DNA of 64,000 bases from Pyronema omphalodes. Lineage: Eukaryota; Ascomycota; Pezizomycetes; Pezizales; Pyronemataceae. The first letter of the stretch is position 1, and every line of letters starts with the position of its first letter. A program made the position numbers and the translations under genes. Shown here one piece after another: positions 1 through 12,616 of this stretch. The stretch is taken from positions 1 to 64,000 of the forward strand of contig JAJJXM010000084.1 in the NCBI GenBank assembly GCA_024516155.1, in the 5' to 3' direction. Below the pieces are notes generated by a model. The model saw only the letters and a list, made by a program, of their open reading frames with translations. It did no database searches and was not told the origin of the DNA.

Positions 1-14
1 AAAGTGACTCTTAG

Positions 15-3000
15 GCCTTGGTGGATGCCAGTAAATGTAATTCTGTGCAGGATAACGCCTTCTATCAATCATGCATTGGTGTGCTACTCTTCGGCGTCCC
101 TCATCAAGGTCTTAACCCCAAGAACATCGAGATGTTGGTACATGGAAAGGAGAACGAGCAATTTCTCCGGGATATCAGCGCCGGGTCCGAATACCTCTTT
201 GAACTCGAGAGGGATTTCAGGATATGCCATAAAAGCACGAAAAGCTGCATCATTGTGTCTTTTTACGAAAGTAAAGACACGTGCACTGTCGAGGTAAGTA
301 ATAGCATGCCTCCGTGAATAAGATCGATTTGAATCTAGAAAAGGAGCTGACTAGAGGAAGATATTGGCAAATGGTGAAGCAAAGCGTTCCGGTGCAGCGA
401 TTCGTATGGTACCTCGTGAATCGGCCGTGTGCTCTGTATCGGAGGATTACAATAGAATAGAAATCTGCGCAGACCATTCCAAGATGGTCAAGTTCAAATC
501 AGAATCGGATGAGCACTACCAGCGAGTTATTGCCAAGATCAAACACATGGGAAAAGCGCATGAAATTCTTAGGGTACAACATAGCTTGCAAGGTAGACCC
601 GTGGAAATTAATGCACACGCCACTTACTAACAAGATGCAGATTGTGGTATACGGCATAACGCGATATCGCCTATTGAGCCTCAGCCCAACAAGATGCAAC
701 CCTGGTTAGAAGGTATGCAGAATCATCCGATTTTATTACATAATCCGAATGTCCATTTACTTGAGTAGAGTGTGACAAACCTTCCATTTTACAATGGATA
801 TCCACGATTCCTTACACAAATCATCACCAACGTATTAGTGAAGGGCGCCTTGAAGGTACTGGAAAGTGGCTGTTTGAGAGGAAAGAGTACAGAGACTGGA
901 TTTTATCCCATGTTTCAAACTTGTTATTATTGCGGGGAATTCGTAAGACACCACAAGTCTGGTTTGTTTCAATGATTCTTGTCTTACGATCCCAATCATT
1001 TAGCCGGAGCCGGTAAAACATATATTACGTAAGCGACTAATATTACCTGTCGCTATGGCAGGAGTATATACCTAACATAGTGTTGCTCTAGATCAACGGT
1101 TGTTGATTCTCTACATGCGGACACCACAGGGCTGGCGTCGGCGTACTTTTACTGCAATCGAGCTGAAGAAAATCGTCGAGAGCCAGAAAGAATTATGAAC
1201 ACGATATTACAACAGCTCGCGCAATCAGACTTTGAAGAGAACAAACTACCTAAGCCCATTGTGGATATATACCGAGACAGGAGGAACAAGGGACAAATTT
1301 CATCGGTACTGAGCCTTTCCGAAAGTCAAGGACTCCTCCTTCAACTCACGGATATGTATCCTCGGACCATCATTTGTATCGATGCCTTGGATGAAGTCGC
1401 AGATGACAAGCGGAACACTCTACTAAGGTCATTGAACGATTTCATCCGGAAATCTAAAAACATCGTCAAGATTTTTGCAACGACACGTATGAATCCGGAA
1501 ATCGTCGTGCAGTTTAGGATATTTCCCAGAATTGAGTTACAGCCTGACGATAATGCCAGTGACATCAATCTATTTGTGGAAAAAAGCGTTCAGAGAGCCA
1601 TTGATGAGGGAGACCTGCTTTGCGGTGAGATATCGAATGAGCTTAAACTAGAAATATGCAAAGTGCTTTGTGGTCGATCCAAGGGCATGTAAGGTCACCA
1701 TACTATCCTAATTCATTTCAAATAGACACAAGCACTGATCAATGAATGCCAGGTTCCAATTGGCGGCACTTCAAATAACTTCTCTCTGTCAACTGCATAC
1801 TGAAGACGATGTGAGAGGCAGTTTGCAGACTCTTCCGGACACGCTTACGGCCGCCTATGACGATATCTATCACAGCATCACTTCTCAGAAGTTCAGTGCT
1901 CCGCGACTAGCGCTTAACGCTTTCCGCTGGATCCAATGTTCATACGAACCACTCCGGACGGAAACCCTCCTTGATGCAATCACAGTCGAAATTGGTACAT
2001 TGGGAGAGTTTACTCGCATCGCTCCGATAACAGTAAACCAATTACTAAAAATCTGTCAAAATCTGCTCATTTGGGACGAAACTCTCAACGTTTTCCGCTT
2101 TGCGCATCTTTCTGTGGAGGAATATCTGGAAACGAAGCCTGAGCTCGGTGAGGCTGTTTGCCATACCGAAATCACAAAACAGTCCCTGTCATTGTTGTGC
2201 ATGCCGGGATTATGGGATCAGTATGAAAAAGTTCCAATAGAAAAAGCAGATTACAAAAGCCGGCACCTCTTGTCGTACCACGTACTATTTTGGCCATGGC
2301 ACTTCTCTCATTGCTCAGACATACATGGCTGCCAAACCCTCACAACTCTATGGAACGCATTCATATCAGGCGGCAACTTTCAAATATGGCGGGACTATCA
2401 TCACAAGTGGTTTAGCGCTATTAAATGGAGTTATACAAAAGAGATATTCTGGGACATGTCAGCTTACTGGCAAACAGGAACCGACAAAATTCACCGCTTG
2501 TACATTGTTGACGACGTCGACGGCATTGATGACATCTTCTTCTTGGTCTGCGTCTTTGGGTTGAGTAATGTATTCACGTCAGTACTCGAGTCAACTTATC
2601 ACAACTCGGAGGCCGAGCTGAGCAGGATGCTTCACGGACCATGTCGAATCGGACACTTCAACATTATTTCATTGCTAATCGAGAACGGTGCAGATGTCTC
2701 AGCTACAAATAAGTCTTTGGAAACAGCTCTGCATTGTGCATCGTTTTATGGTCATGAGCGGGTTGTCCGGCTTCTCATTGACAAAGGCGCTGACGTCTCG
2801 GCAACGGATAATTTAGGGCAAACACCTTTGCACGAAGCATCGGAGCAGGGACATGAGAGTCTGGTCCAGCTACTCCTTGATAAAGGCGCTGAAGTCTTGG
2901 CTACCGGTCAGGATGGGGTCACACCTCTACATGAGGCATCGTGGAATGGGCATGACAGGGTGGTTCAGCTTCTCATTGACAGGGGCGCTAATGTCAAGGC

Positions 3001-3367
3001 CACCGATGCACAGGGATATACACCACTTCATTGCACTAGCTGTGGGTCGACGGCTCGGCTGCTCATCGACGCGGGTGCCGATATCTCGGCTATCGATGAA
3101 GAAGGGCAGACGCCGCTACATATCGCATCACACGAAGGGGTCCCTGTGGTGGCCCGGCTGCTACTCGACAGAGGGGCCAATGTCTCGGCAATCGATAACA
3201 AAGGACAGACGCCGCTGCACGTAGTAGGTCACGACGATTGGAGGGGGGTGATCCAGTTGCTCATTGAAAGAGGCGCCGATGTCTCGGCTGTTGACAACAA
3301 CGGGAACAAACCAGAGGCTATGAAATTTTGGGGGCCAGAAGCAGATCCAGAGTCGAGAACACAGTAA
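15..3367 (+). CDS. NLR-like STAND protein: hydrolase-like tail, NACHT, ankyrin repeats (5' partial)
   Basis: Fungal NLR-like protein, probably a signalling ATPase used in non-self or stress recognition. The gene enters from the left: an acceptor (ctcttag) ends at 14. Exons that keep frame are 15-293, 355-592, 641-712, 769-942, 1004-1028, 1092-1688 and 1753-3367, giving 999 visible residues. The first exon carries LLFGVPHQG, typical of the SesB-like alpha/beta-hydrolase domain that precedes NACHT in many fungal NLRs; its catalytic serine would lie outside the window. Walker A GIPGAGKT is visible residues 253-260, split by an intron, and Walker B IICIDALDEV is about 356-365. Seven ankyrin repeats run from about residue 755 to the end; the fifth is shortened by about four residues. 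The 593-640 intron is the least certain. Domain calls come from family knowledge; the ligand and function are not known. Confidence 0.85.
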
Positions 3368-3475
3368 GAGTTGGAGGTAGAGTCAGAGTTGGAGGCAGAG
3401 TCAGAGTTGGAGGCAGAGTCAGAGTTGGAGGCAGAGTCAGAGTTGGAGGCAGAGTCACAGTCGGAGGCAGAGTCA
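3368..3475 (+). repeat. 18-bp tandem repeat directly after the NLR stop codon
   Basis: Six 18-bp units of the form gagttggaggcagagtca follow the TAA at 3365-3367 without a gap. They stay in the NLR frame and would encode acidic ESELEA-type hexapeptides. The frame stays open to 3568. Confidence 0.9.
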
Positions 3476-3568
3476 GATTCGGGGGCAGAGGTAGAGAAGT
3501 CTAAGTCAAGAAGGAATGATGATTTCAAAATATATATTTCGAGGGTTTATTTATCACAGGCTAGTTGA

Positions 3569-4992
3569 TGAAGAATTTAATTCGAATATTCTGGTTGTGC
3601 TCTTCAAAATTGTTGTAATGATGCTGCCTCATAAGGCTCTAGCCCTCCCGGATCGGACTGGTTTATACCACACGAACATCTTCTCGTCATCACTTTTATA
3701 CCAACGCATCAGTTCCTTGACAAACAGTTCAAAAGAACATCTGATTGATGAAGCCAGGACTTTAACTGGGGCTTTCTAGGAATAGCATCGTGCCTCTGAT
3801 TTGATCAATGAGGTCATTTGGTTTTCTTTTATTTCATTTTTCAACGTTCCAGCCTTTCTGCTTCAACTGATGAGATTTTCAAGACATTTTAAGTTACATG
3901 CAGACACACTACCTTATTACATCTTTGTATAATCCATACCGATAAATAATGAAATACAAACAAAGCAACGATAGTAATAGACGTAGCGTTCTACGGGTAT
4001 CCATTTCCAATTCAACAGTTCTAATTCTAAATGCCCAATGGCCTTGATTTCATCATTCCCTCTCTCAACGCCATACTTTGTGAAAATAAACGAAATACAC
4101 ACAAAACAGTGGAAAATCGAGCAGACGCTTTGCATTCCCACCTTCGTTGAAGTCTCGATTTTATTTACATCTTCGACCTTCTTCCTCCCTCCCTCATTGT
4201 CGGCCGTGTCAAACAACCATTCTTGATCCCGATCTCTATTTCATCTTTTGCCGTACAACCCATCTTCACACTGTTCGTCGCGGGACTGACCATAGATATC
4301 TTCCCCTCCTCTACTCCGAAATTTTATACACGGTAGTCCATACCGTCTCATCTCCAAGTCAGTATGCAAAACTCCAACAGAATTGATTTTTACGCTTTCC
4401 TAGTCAGCAGCACGCTGAGAATCTTCTTCGCAGCCTGTATCGAGCTGTTCGTTAAAGTCTTTACTGCATGCACTCATAAATTTGAAATTATAATCCTTCC
4501 TTATCTATTCGTACTGTTCTATTCTTCTTTCGAGTACCGTGATGTATAATCTTCAACTTTCCAAGCGTTATCTGTTCGAAGAAAGTCCATTTAAGATTCT
4601 AAATGCAAATACCAAAGCCACCCAGCAGGGTTGTTCTGCCTCTGTTTGAATAAAAAAGAAAATAAATAAAAAGTAATTTTTCCTATAATATCGAGAGAAT
4701 TCTACGATCATCTTGATACCTGGCTTGTTGGAACCGGTATAGGTGATTGTTGCAGCGCTTAATTCTCATTTATGATAAACCATATGTACGTCCGATGAAT
4801 ATGTTTTCAATGGCATTACACCTTTTTGCACAAATTAGAGTGAAGATGCCCGTCGTATTCCTAGCTTTTCTTCAGCTTTTCCCCCACTTACCGAATATGT
4901 GCTCTAGAAATCACTCGGTTAGACACGGTTAATCCACTCGACGACCGATTTACATAACCTTCAGCAGCCGGGTTGCTCACGCGACTGATTCC
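3569..4992. other. intergenic, no gene recognised
   Basis: AT-rich sequence with only short chance reading frames. I see no conserved domain, tRNA or clear transposon end here. Confidence 0.6.
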
Positions 4993-6156
4993 TTAATATA
5001 TATAGTTTTGTAATCCACGTAATTCCGAAGAACATGATGCACGACTGAGAAAAGTATATTTAAATGGCCAACGCATGGAAGTATCTAATTTTAGCCGGAC
5101 ATGTGAGGATGCCGGCAAGTCTTCAGGGATCATAATCCATGTTTCGGGAGACTCGGGAAGTAGCATTTGAGGGTTCTTCGTTCTGATTGGAGACAGCGTT
5201 TGTACGGTAAAATGATTGGACATACCAGGACTGGCGTCTATTTGATCCACCGGGATTTCTGCAAGGATCTGTTTAATTGGGAGTATCAGTTGAGAATGGA
5301 ACGTCTATGCGGTAAAAAATGAGGTAGATTTTGTCATTTTGTGGCACTGATAGATCATTTACATGGCGGCAATAAATTTTTTCCGCCGCTAGGGTATATA
5401 ACAGGTCAAATTCTTTGTTGCCTGATGAAGTGGAGTAATTGAAAGGTGAAGTCTTGGATCAATTTCCGATCTCGAATGACACCACATGATGCGTAGCTAA
5501 ATCCAGCCATCCGAATAGTCGGTTACTAATCCTCCACAGTGAAGTAGACTAAGTACTCCTACCGCTGCCCTAGCGGTCCAATTACAGCACCAAATTACCT
5601 CTAAATTCTCCATGGGAGCGGCTATCCAGAAATTAAGCGTGTGGTGTACTTACCTTCCGCACCAAATGCGGCAGTCAGGCGTTAAAGACTTTTGAGACAG
5701 ACCCTGAGAACCATCACCCATGGGCATGCATGCAGCGGGTAGGTAATGCACGTCAGCCAATCACGAATTATTGCGGGGATTGCATAGCCGTAGCCGGCGC
5801 CTGTCATGAACCTTGCGTCGAGCTTTGATAAAACAGACTCCAACCATTCCTGGTGACGGGGAGTTGGCTTTGAAACTGGGAAACTATGAAACAAGTATTC
5901 GGGCCGTTTAAATCGGAATCGTATAGAGGAATTCTATCTTAGGCAGCAAGCGAACAAATCGGAAAAACTCGCCATGGGTGAGGCGGCCAGGACGGACCAG
6001 TTCCCAATGACTTGGATAGCGAAACGTTTGAGAGTGACTCGGATTCCAAAAATATTGTGGTATTCCCATAACACAATTCTGAAGGTTTTGAGACCGTTGT
6101 GTATATAACATCGTCGTCTCGCCGTGGTTATTGAAGGGCATCAACATCCAAAACAC
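4993..6156 (-). pseudogene. possible multi-exon minus-strand gene or gene remnant, unknown product
   Basis: Three neighbouring minus-strand reading frames look protein-like but lie in different frames: 6156-5908, about 5930-5682, and about 5312-4993. A strong donor (GTAAGT, read on the minus strand near 5655) and an acceptor-like CATAG just before the last block suggest introns. I could not join the parts into one frame without meeting stops. The segments contain no motif I recognise. Either this is an intron-rich gene whose exons I cannot resolve, or a decaying copy. Confidence that it encodes a working protein is low. Confidence 0.25.
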
Positions 6157-6478
6157 ACAGTCAACAGTTCAGCTACGGTTTCTTTCCTTAGTTTCCTTTC
6201 TTCTTTTCTCTTTTCTCTTTGAAGATTTTTCATTTTCCTCACGTTTGATACGTTACTTTTTTGCAGCAAGCCTTCATTTGAATCTCAATCATCACTTTCA
6301 CATTTCCGATTTTTCCAAACGACCTGACGTCTCTTTTTTACGGCTTTCAATCTCTTCGGTATCACATCGAATTAGTCATTTCAACGTCTCTTACGAACTT
6401 TCTCATTGACAAATCTTTTCATAACGATCTTTCTCGCACAACTTATCCACCGTTTTATTGCTCCTTCTTCAGTCCATA

Positions 6479-7246
6479 ATGGCACGCCCTTCTCATGGAC
6501 AAATTGGCCTCCTCTTTCTATCCGTCCGCGGTCTACAAGCCATCTCCCTTCTGGTCACCCTTTCGCTTACCTCGCGCTTCATCTCCACTCTAATTGAATC
6601 CTCCCAAACCAGTCCCCCTGGCCCATTGATTGCAGTCCTCGTCATAACAATACTCTCATGTATATACTGCATTCTCTCCCTCTTTCTATACTTCGACCAT
6701 CAATTGCCTCTCCTCCCTAGCGTTGCTGTTGATGGTGGACTTTTCCTTGCCATGTTAATCTCTGCTATAATTTTGGGCAAGCCTTTATCTTTCGTTTCTT
6801 GCAAGGCATTGGTAGGACAGACCACACAGTTTGTTTACAAAGCCCCGGCAGCAGCAACGGTAGCGGCATACACCGGTCCAACACCGACGACTTTGTATAA
6901 ATACACCACTACCACCGTTGCTCAGGCTGCCGCAACTATCGCAGCAACTTTGGTGCCTGGACAATCGACACAGGTACAGGGGAGCGATGGTCGTATGTAT
7001 ACCATCAGTGGTAGATCCGTGTCCGATTCCATTCCTGCTTCGCTTAAGCTTGCTGCGAGAGATATTATCATCAAGACACCGGATTATAAGGACCTTATTC
7101 CTCAGGGAACAGTTGGGGATTGTAATATGATGAAGGCGGTATGGGGTTTTTCGATTGTGTTGGCGGTGCTGTTTTTTATTAGTATGGTGGCTTTGGGATT
7201 TATTTGGAGGGCGCATAAGAGGCCTGCAAGGAAGATGGGAGTATAA
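6479..7246 (+). CDS. four-helix MARVEL-like membrane protein
   Basis: Single-exon gene for 255 residues. The start is the first ATG of the frame (MARPSHGQIG); the reading frame extends seven codons further upstream but without an ATG. Four hydrophobic segments are visible: about residues 10-32, 48-70, 80-100 and 218-242. A long Ala/Thr-rich extracellular or lumenal loop separates helices three and four. The C-terminus is short and basic (RAHKRPARK). This layout matches fungal MARVEL-domain-like membrane proteins, which act in membrane apposition or trafficking, but no residue motif proves the family. The role is unknown. It stands alone, about 1.7 kb upstream of the acyl-CoA dehydrogenase gene. 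Confidence 0.75.
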   Translation: MARPSHGQIGLLFLSVRGLQAISLLVTLSLTSRFISTLIESSQTSPPGPLIAVLVITILSCIYCILSLFLYFDHQLPLLPSVAVDGGLFLAMLISAIILGKPLSFVSCKALVGQTTQFVYKAPAAATVAAYTGPTPTTLYKYTTTTVAQAAATIAATLVPGQSTQVQGSDGRMYTISGRSVSDSIPASLKLAARDIIIKTPDYKDLIPQGTVGDCNMMKAVWGFSIVLAVLFFISMVALGFIWRAHKRPARKMGV

Positions 7247-8922
7247 GTTTCCCCGGTTTCACCAGTTTCAATTGAAGTTGGTATGTGTCTGGTTATGTTT
7301 CGCACCTTTTGTTCGGAGGATTAATGGTATGCTTATGCGGATGATTTTTGGTGATTTGGATTGCGTTCTGTTTTACTATTTTTTGCTTCTTTGCATTGAT
7401 TTCTTGCTTCGCTTTACGCTCGTGTCGCTTAAAATCTTCTGTCCGCGCTATGAAAATGGTTATAAGTCTCCAAGTTATGTCTTTCTTATGTGTCATGTAA
7501 CTCAAAAGGCTCACTCACGTACAACATGTCAGAGCCTAACATGTGCATCACTCCAAAGTGTCGTGGTCTCTGTTCAGCCAGTGATGTATGCGGGTGATAT
7601 TTGATGATTGCCAAGTCTTTGATTCAGCCGATGATTTGCACTGGCGTGGGCGCTTCCAAACGGCGTTGCCCCGGGGCGTCCGTTGTGATAAGTTGCAACT
7701 TTAGTTTGCATTTTTTGTGAACCTCGGTATGTGACCTGCATCGGGAAACTTGAAAAGACGTGCAAGAATGTGGTGGGTTGCATCGGATGAATGTTTCGCA
7801 AAGATCTTTTCGTGATGATATGGATTGAGAAGGCCATTTTCCCCACATTTTTTTTTTTGAAATAAACAGTTGCACAAGATGAATTCGAAATACTTGTAAC
7901 ACTCGGTTTCGCCAGATCCCGACGAATATGGGATGTGATGATGCAGCTTGATGTCACAAATACCAATGTTTTTTTTTTTACTGATTCATCGACGATGTCA
8001 TCGACGATGGACATCCCATTCAGTGTGAGTTGCGGTCCATCAGTATCCATAACATCGATTTATCGGAGTTGAGTATATCAACAGCCTTGATCCATCAGTG
8101 GTCAAAGCAGAGGTCTGGGAGTCTAGTCGACGCCATTCAGCCATGAAACAAGAATGAAATGAATTCCAAACATAACTCCCAGTCATGATAAGAAACAAAG
8201 AATCCAAACATAGCCACCAGTCAACAACAAGAAGCTGTAGATATGCCTAATGAAAACACCAAGAGAAAACATTCCATGCCCCATACCAAATCATATCTCC
8301 AACACGGGTTTCGGCATCTGTATGTTCGCGGGCGGGAAGATGGCGGCGACTGGGATTCGTGGCTCCAATCACGATGGAACGCCCTCCTTTGCTAGCCCTC
8401 GCATTTTCGACGGCCTGTGCTGTGCTTCGCTCTGCAACACCATCGCTTCTCATCGCCAATCAACCGCGGCGCTCCTGACGAACAATTCCTCTGTCTTTTC
8501 TCTGGAATCCATTTACTCGTGCCTACCCCCCACCCGCTGCTCGGTTTCACAGACCGCATAACAATCATAGCCCCTCTTGGTTGTTTTTCCCCAGACAATT
8601 TGCTCGGTGGTCCCAGTGACCGGTTCCTTCGAAATCGACGCTTTTCCCATTTTCCCATCAGAAGCTTGACCTGGTCTGATCGGACTAGCTACATAGGCGA
8701 CTGTGCTGTGGTGGTGCTGTCCGTGATTCATACGGGCCCGCTCGCCACTCTAGCTGTAGGTGTTAATCAGTGCCGAGTGGGATATAAGAGGGTTGGCACA
8801 TTGCCACGAGAACATTTTCTTCGATTTCATCGATTTCAGACCGAGAACAATAGAGCACGCGAGGACATTCGACGACGGGGAGAAACAGAATACTAATCGA
8901 TAATTCGAAATAATTAAAAGAA
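7247..8922. other. intergenic; promoter region of the downstream acyl-CoA dehydrogenase
   Basis: No coding sequence recognised. A TATA-like gatataagag lies at about 8780, roughly 140 bp before the downstream ATG. Poly-T/A runs occur near 7850 and 7970. Confidence 0.5.
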
Positions 8923-11437
8923 ATGTCGAAAAGAGCACCATCACCCCCACCCACGAGCGCGAGCGCAAGCAGCGGAGGGACTTATTATCCACCATCGACG
9001 GCGCCGAGTGTTTTGTCACGTAAACAGAAGCAGGAGAATAGCAGTAGAGCAGGAGGAAGTCGAGTTGAGAAGAAGCCTGAGAAGGTTGTGGTGGTTGAGA
9101 ATCCAACACAGAATCATCACCAACAAGAACAACAACAAGAACAATTACTACAACAACAACATCAACCTCAACATCAACACAAACATCAACACCAAACACA
9201 TCAACAAACACATCAACACATTCATAATTTCCAACAGCAATATAATTCTAATCTTCACAATACTCATTCTACTCACACTCACACTCATACTCACCGTTCT
9301 CACAATCACTCCCAGCCACGTCAGCAAACTCACCAACACTCCTCAGCAGACGTTGGTTTCTTCCAAGAAGCTCCAAGACTTGGAAACCAATTTTCACAAG
9401 ACCATGGATTTCAGCGAACACTAACACGTCAGTATTGTTTCATTTGTTTTGTTTTGTTTCGTTATTATTACATATTACTGTATAAATAATCTGTCACTGC
9501 AATCCTCCCGTCGCCTTGGATTATCCCATTATTCTCAGTTTCCCCCGCTGACAATTTACAGTATACGTCCCTGGTGAATATGTCAATGGCCTCTTTCATG
9601 ATCTCTCCCATCTTGGACAATCAGTAGTCTCCCCCGAAATTCTACATTATCTCGAAGATGCCGAGCGTCATCCACCAGAACTCGAGTCACACGACGCCTT
9701 TGCACAACGCAGCGACGTATTGCGTACATCTGAGGGCTGGAAAAAGCTTCTCGAAATCGGCGCAAAAGAGGGCTGTGTAGCAGAAGGATACGATGGACGG
9801 TTAGGAAGAATTGGGCAATTTGCACGGTATGTCCCCGCCGCCTTTTATCTTTGACAAAAAAATGTCAAAGATTAATTATTTGTTTATATTTCCATTCTGA
9901 CTGTCCAAGATATTACCTCTTCAGCCCATCGTCAGGATTGGTGACCTGCCCCTTCGCCATGACTGATGGAGCCGCACGACTCCTTTCTCGTCACCTCGCT
10001 CCACCTAAAACTCCTCCCTCTGTCAACCTCCCTACTCCCGCCGAAGCTGCCCACCGACAAGAACAAGAAACCGCTCGTCGCGTCTTCAAACGCGCCTACC
10101 ACCGTCTTATTTCTCGCCACCCGTCAGTCCGATGGACTTCAGGACAATGGATGACCGAGCGACCCGGTGGCTCCGACGTGTCTCGTAGCGAAACCACCGC
10201 TGTTCACGAACCCATTTCCGGCAACGAAGAGCTCGGCCCTTGGGTTATCAACGGATACAAATTCTTTTCCTCTGCGACCGATGCCGACATGACTATTCTC
10301 CTTGCACGGACACCAAACCACAAGGGATTGTCTTGCTTCTACGCTCCCATGAAGCTTGCCAACGGCGACCGAAACGGTGTTCGCATCATCCGCCTAAAGA
10401 AGAAACTCGGAACCAAGCCTCTTCCCACCGCCGAGTTGGAACTCAAGGGAATGCGCGCGTGGATGATCGGAGAGGAAGGTGAGGGTATTCGCGAGATCGC
10501 AACAATCCTAAACGTTACCCGTGTCCACAACTCCATCATGGCTGTCGCGTCAATGCGTCGCGCACTTAACGTTGCAAAGGCATATTCCCGGGTACGAACT
10601 GTTGCAGGAGGTCGTATTTTGAGCACTGTTCCTTTACATCTTCGGACTTTGGCACAGATGGAGTTGTTGACCAGAGCCAGCACTCACCTCGGTTTCTTGA
10701 CGGTGCATCTTTTGTCGCTTTCTGAGAGCCCGGCGACTGCTCTGCCAACACCGCTTATCGTCCCCAGTGGTGCTGCTACTGCACTTTTACGTTTCTTGAC
10801 CCCATTGACAAAGGCCGTCACCGCAAAGATGTGCTTGTCAGTCATCTCGGAATCCGTCGAGGCGCTCGGAGGTATCGGATACCTTGAAAACGAGGAGCCG
10901 TTGAACCTTGCTCGTCTGCTCCGCGATGCACAGGTCTTGTCGATCTGGGAGGGAACCACAAATGTCTTGATTAATGACCTTGTGACGTCATTGAAGAGGC
11001 CGTCAAAGGCTGGAGGAGAGGAGCGCTACTACTCAGTGCTCAATGACTTTATCCAAGAGAACCTTGGAAACGGAGGCGGCAATGTCCGCGGCGACGTCGG
11101 AGATATTTTGGAAAGGGCGAAGGTGATGATTTGGACAGAATGGAAGAAGATTGAGGAGGCAATTGAGGCAGGATCCAGGGAATCGCTTACAGCCAATGGA
11201 AGGAGATTGATGTGGAGTCTGGCTTACGTCGTTGTCGGAACCATGCTTTTGGTTGATGCCAGAAGAGATGGAGAGGCATCTGCCGTGGAGGCTGTCAAGA
11301 GATGGGTCTTGAGGAGGGAAATCGGACTCAATGGAGAACGGGCACAAAAGGCGGGTGAGAATGGAACTGAGGGAGATGCAGTGCTGGTTTTTGGTGACAA
11401 GGCGGAGGTTCACAAGAATGGACAGCACAAACTCTAA
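8923..11437 (+). CDS. AidB-like acyl-CoA dehydrogenase with Gln/His-rich N-terminal extension
   Basis: FAD-dependent acyl-CoA dehydrogenase family protein most like bacterial AidB. Exons 8923-9427, 9562-9826 and 9910-11437 keep frame and give 765 residues. The core starts near residue 145 with GFFQEAPRLGNQF, which opens AidB-type proteins. The flavin-side motif QWMTERPGGSDVS is at about 336-348, and a C-terminal block holds EALGGIGY and IWEGTTNV, where the family's catalytic-region Glu lies. The first ~145 residues are low-complexity, with long Gln and His runs from CAA/CAC repeats, and are not part of the fold. The last three residues, HKL, resemble a weak peroxisomal PTS1 signal. AidB relatives differ in substrate, so fatty-acid oxidation is not proven. 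There is no in-frame ATG between the repeat tract and the core, so the long N-terminus appears to belong to the protein. Confidence 0.88.
9110..9335 (+). repeat. CAA/CAC-rich low-complexity tract in coding sequence
   Basis: Imperfect CAA, CAC and CAT triplets encode Gln/His runs in exon 1 of the acyl-CoA dehydrogenase gene. Confidence 0.85.
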
Positions 11438-12616
11438 TGTTTAGGTGAATGCAGTAAATATGCGTGATGTGATGTTTTGATGGTGCATGTGTATGGTGTT
11501 TGTACTGCTTTTTTGGTTTCCTTTGCCTTTTTGCATTTTCTTGAATTCTGTCAGGTTCAATATGATATGCATTTGATCTGTTGTATTAATCCTTGATGTG
11601 ATATTAAATGTTTGTATGTTCTGATCGCCAGATGATGATAGATTGAGATGAATTAGATAGAGGAGATATCCAGAATGAAATCTTGACGCAAGTACCAAAC
11701 ATGAAGCCCTGATGAGATGTTTGTTTACCTTTTCGACAATGTTTACCATCCTCCATGATCCTTTTTCCGAGGCTTTCCCCAGACCGAGGACCGAACTTCT
11801 TCAAAACTTCCACGCAGGTCAACTCTTACCAACTCATCGCCACGGGTTCACTAACATCCGCCAACATCTCCAACGCACGGACATACACTTCATCGCCTCT
11901 AGAGCGGGGCAGTGCATCTCACTCATCTGTAGGAGAAGGGCTCATACTACTGCAGTTGCGGACCGGAGCAAATCGCCTGATCCCACCAAAAGCGTCTCCT
12001 TCCTCTCTGAAATCCAGTAGCCCAAGACCGGGCGTGACATCTGCACGTCTCATCCACGGGGCGGCGATGGGAAGGCATTACGCGAGTTTAGCTTGTGAAC
12101 AGCCGAGCGGATAACCGTGAACTTACAGGACTTGTGGGATCTAACAACGGCTAATTATTCAGCTAGAGTCCTCTAAAATCTCCAAGGGCCGTCCAGGGAA
12201 TTTTAGAATCTTTTCTAGTGTCTTGTTGGTTCCTGTTGGGTCCATGGTTGACCTTTTTACCCTTTTTTCGGAGGCGGGGAGAATCTCAGGCTATAACTGC
12301 CAATTTCGTATCAGTCATCCATCACGTCATTGCCTGATTCGATGCGAAAAAATGAACACGCATGAGCGCCAATTATGCGACCCATCGTCGGGCGCGTATG
12401 GTTGCGGCCCCGGTGAGTTTTCGTGATGTTGATGGTTGATATCTTGGGAATTCTCGGAGTTTTATTCCATAGCTAACTCAACTCTCTATTCTCTAGTGAT
12501 GTATGTACTCTCTATGCTGTATTTACCAGAGACCGGGTATTATGCACGCTCGAAACAAACAATGTTGGATAAAATGAAAACAAAAGAAACGAAACGAAAC
12601 GAATGAAACGGCTCGA
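11438..12616. other. intergenic region between convergent genes
   Basis: The plus-strand dehydrogenase and the minus-strand DUF6536 gene converge here. I see only short chance frames. A run of gaaac-type pentamers occurs at about 12585-12610. Confidence 0.5.
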
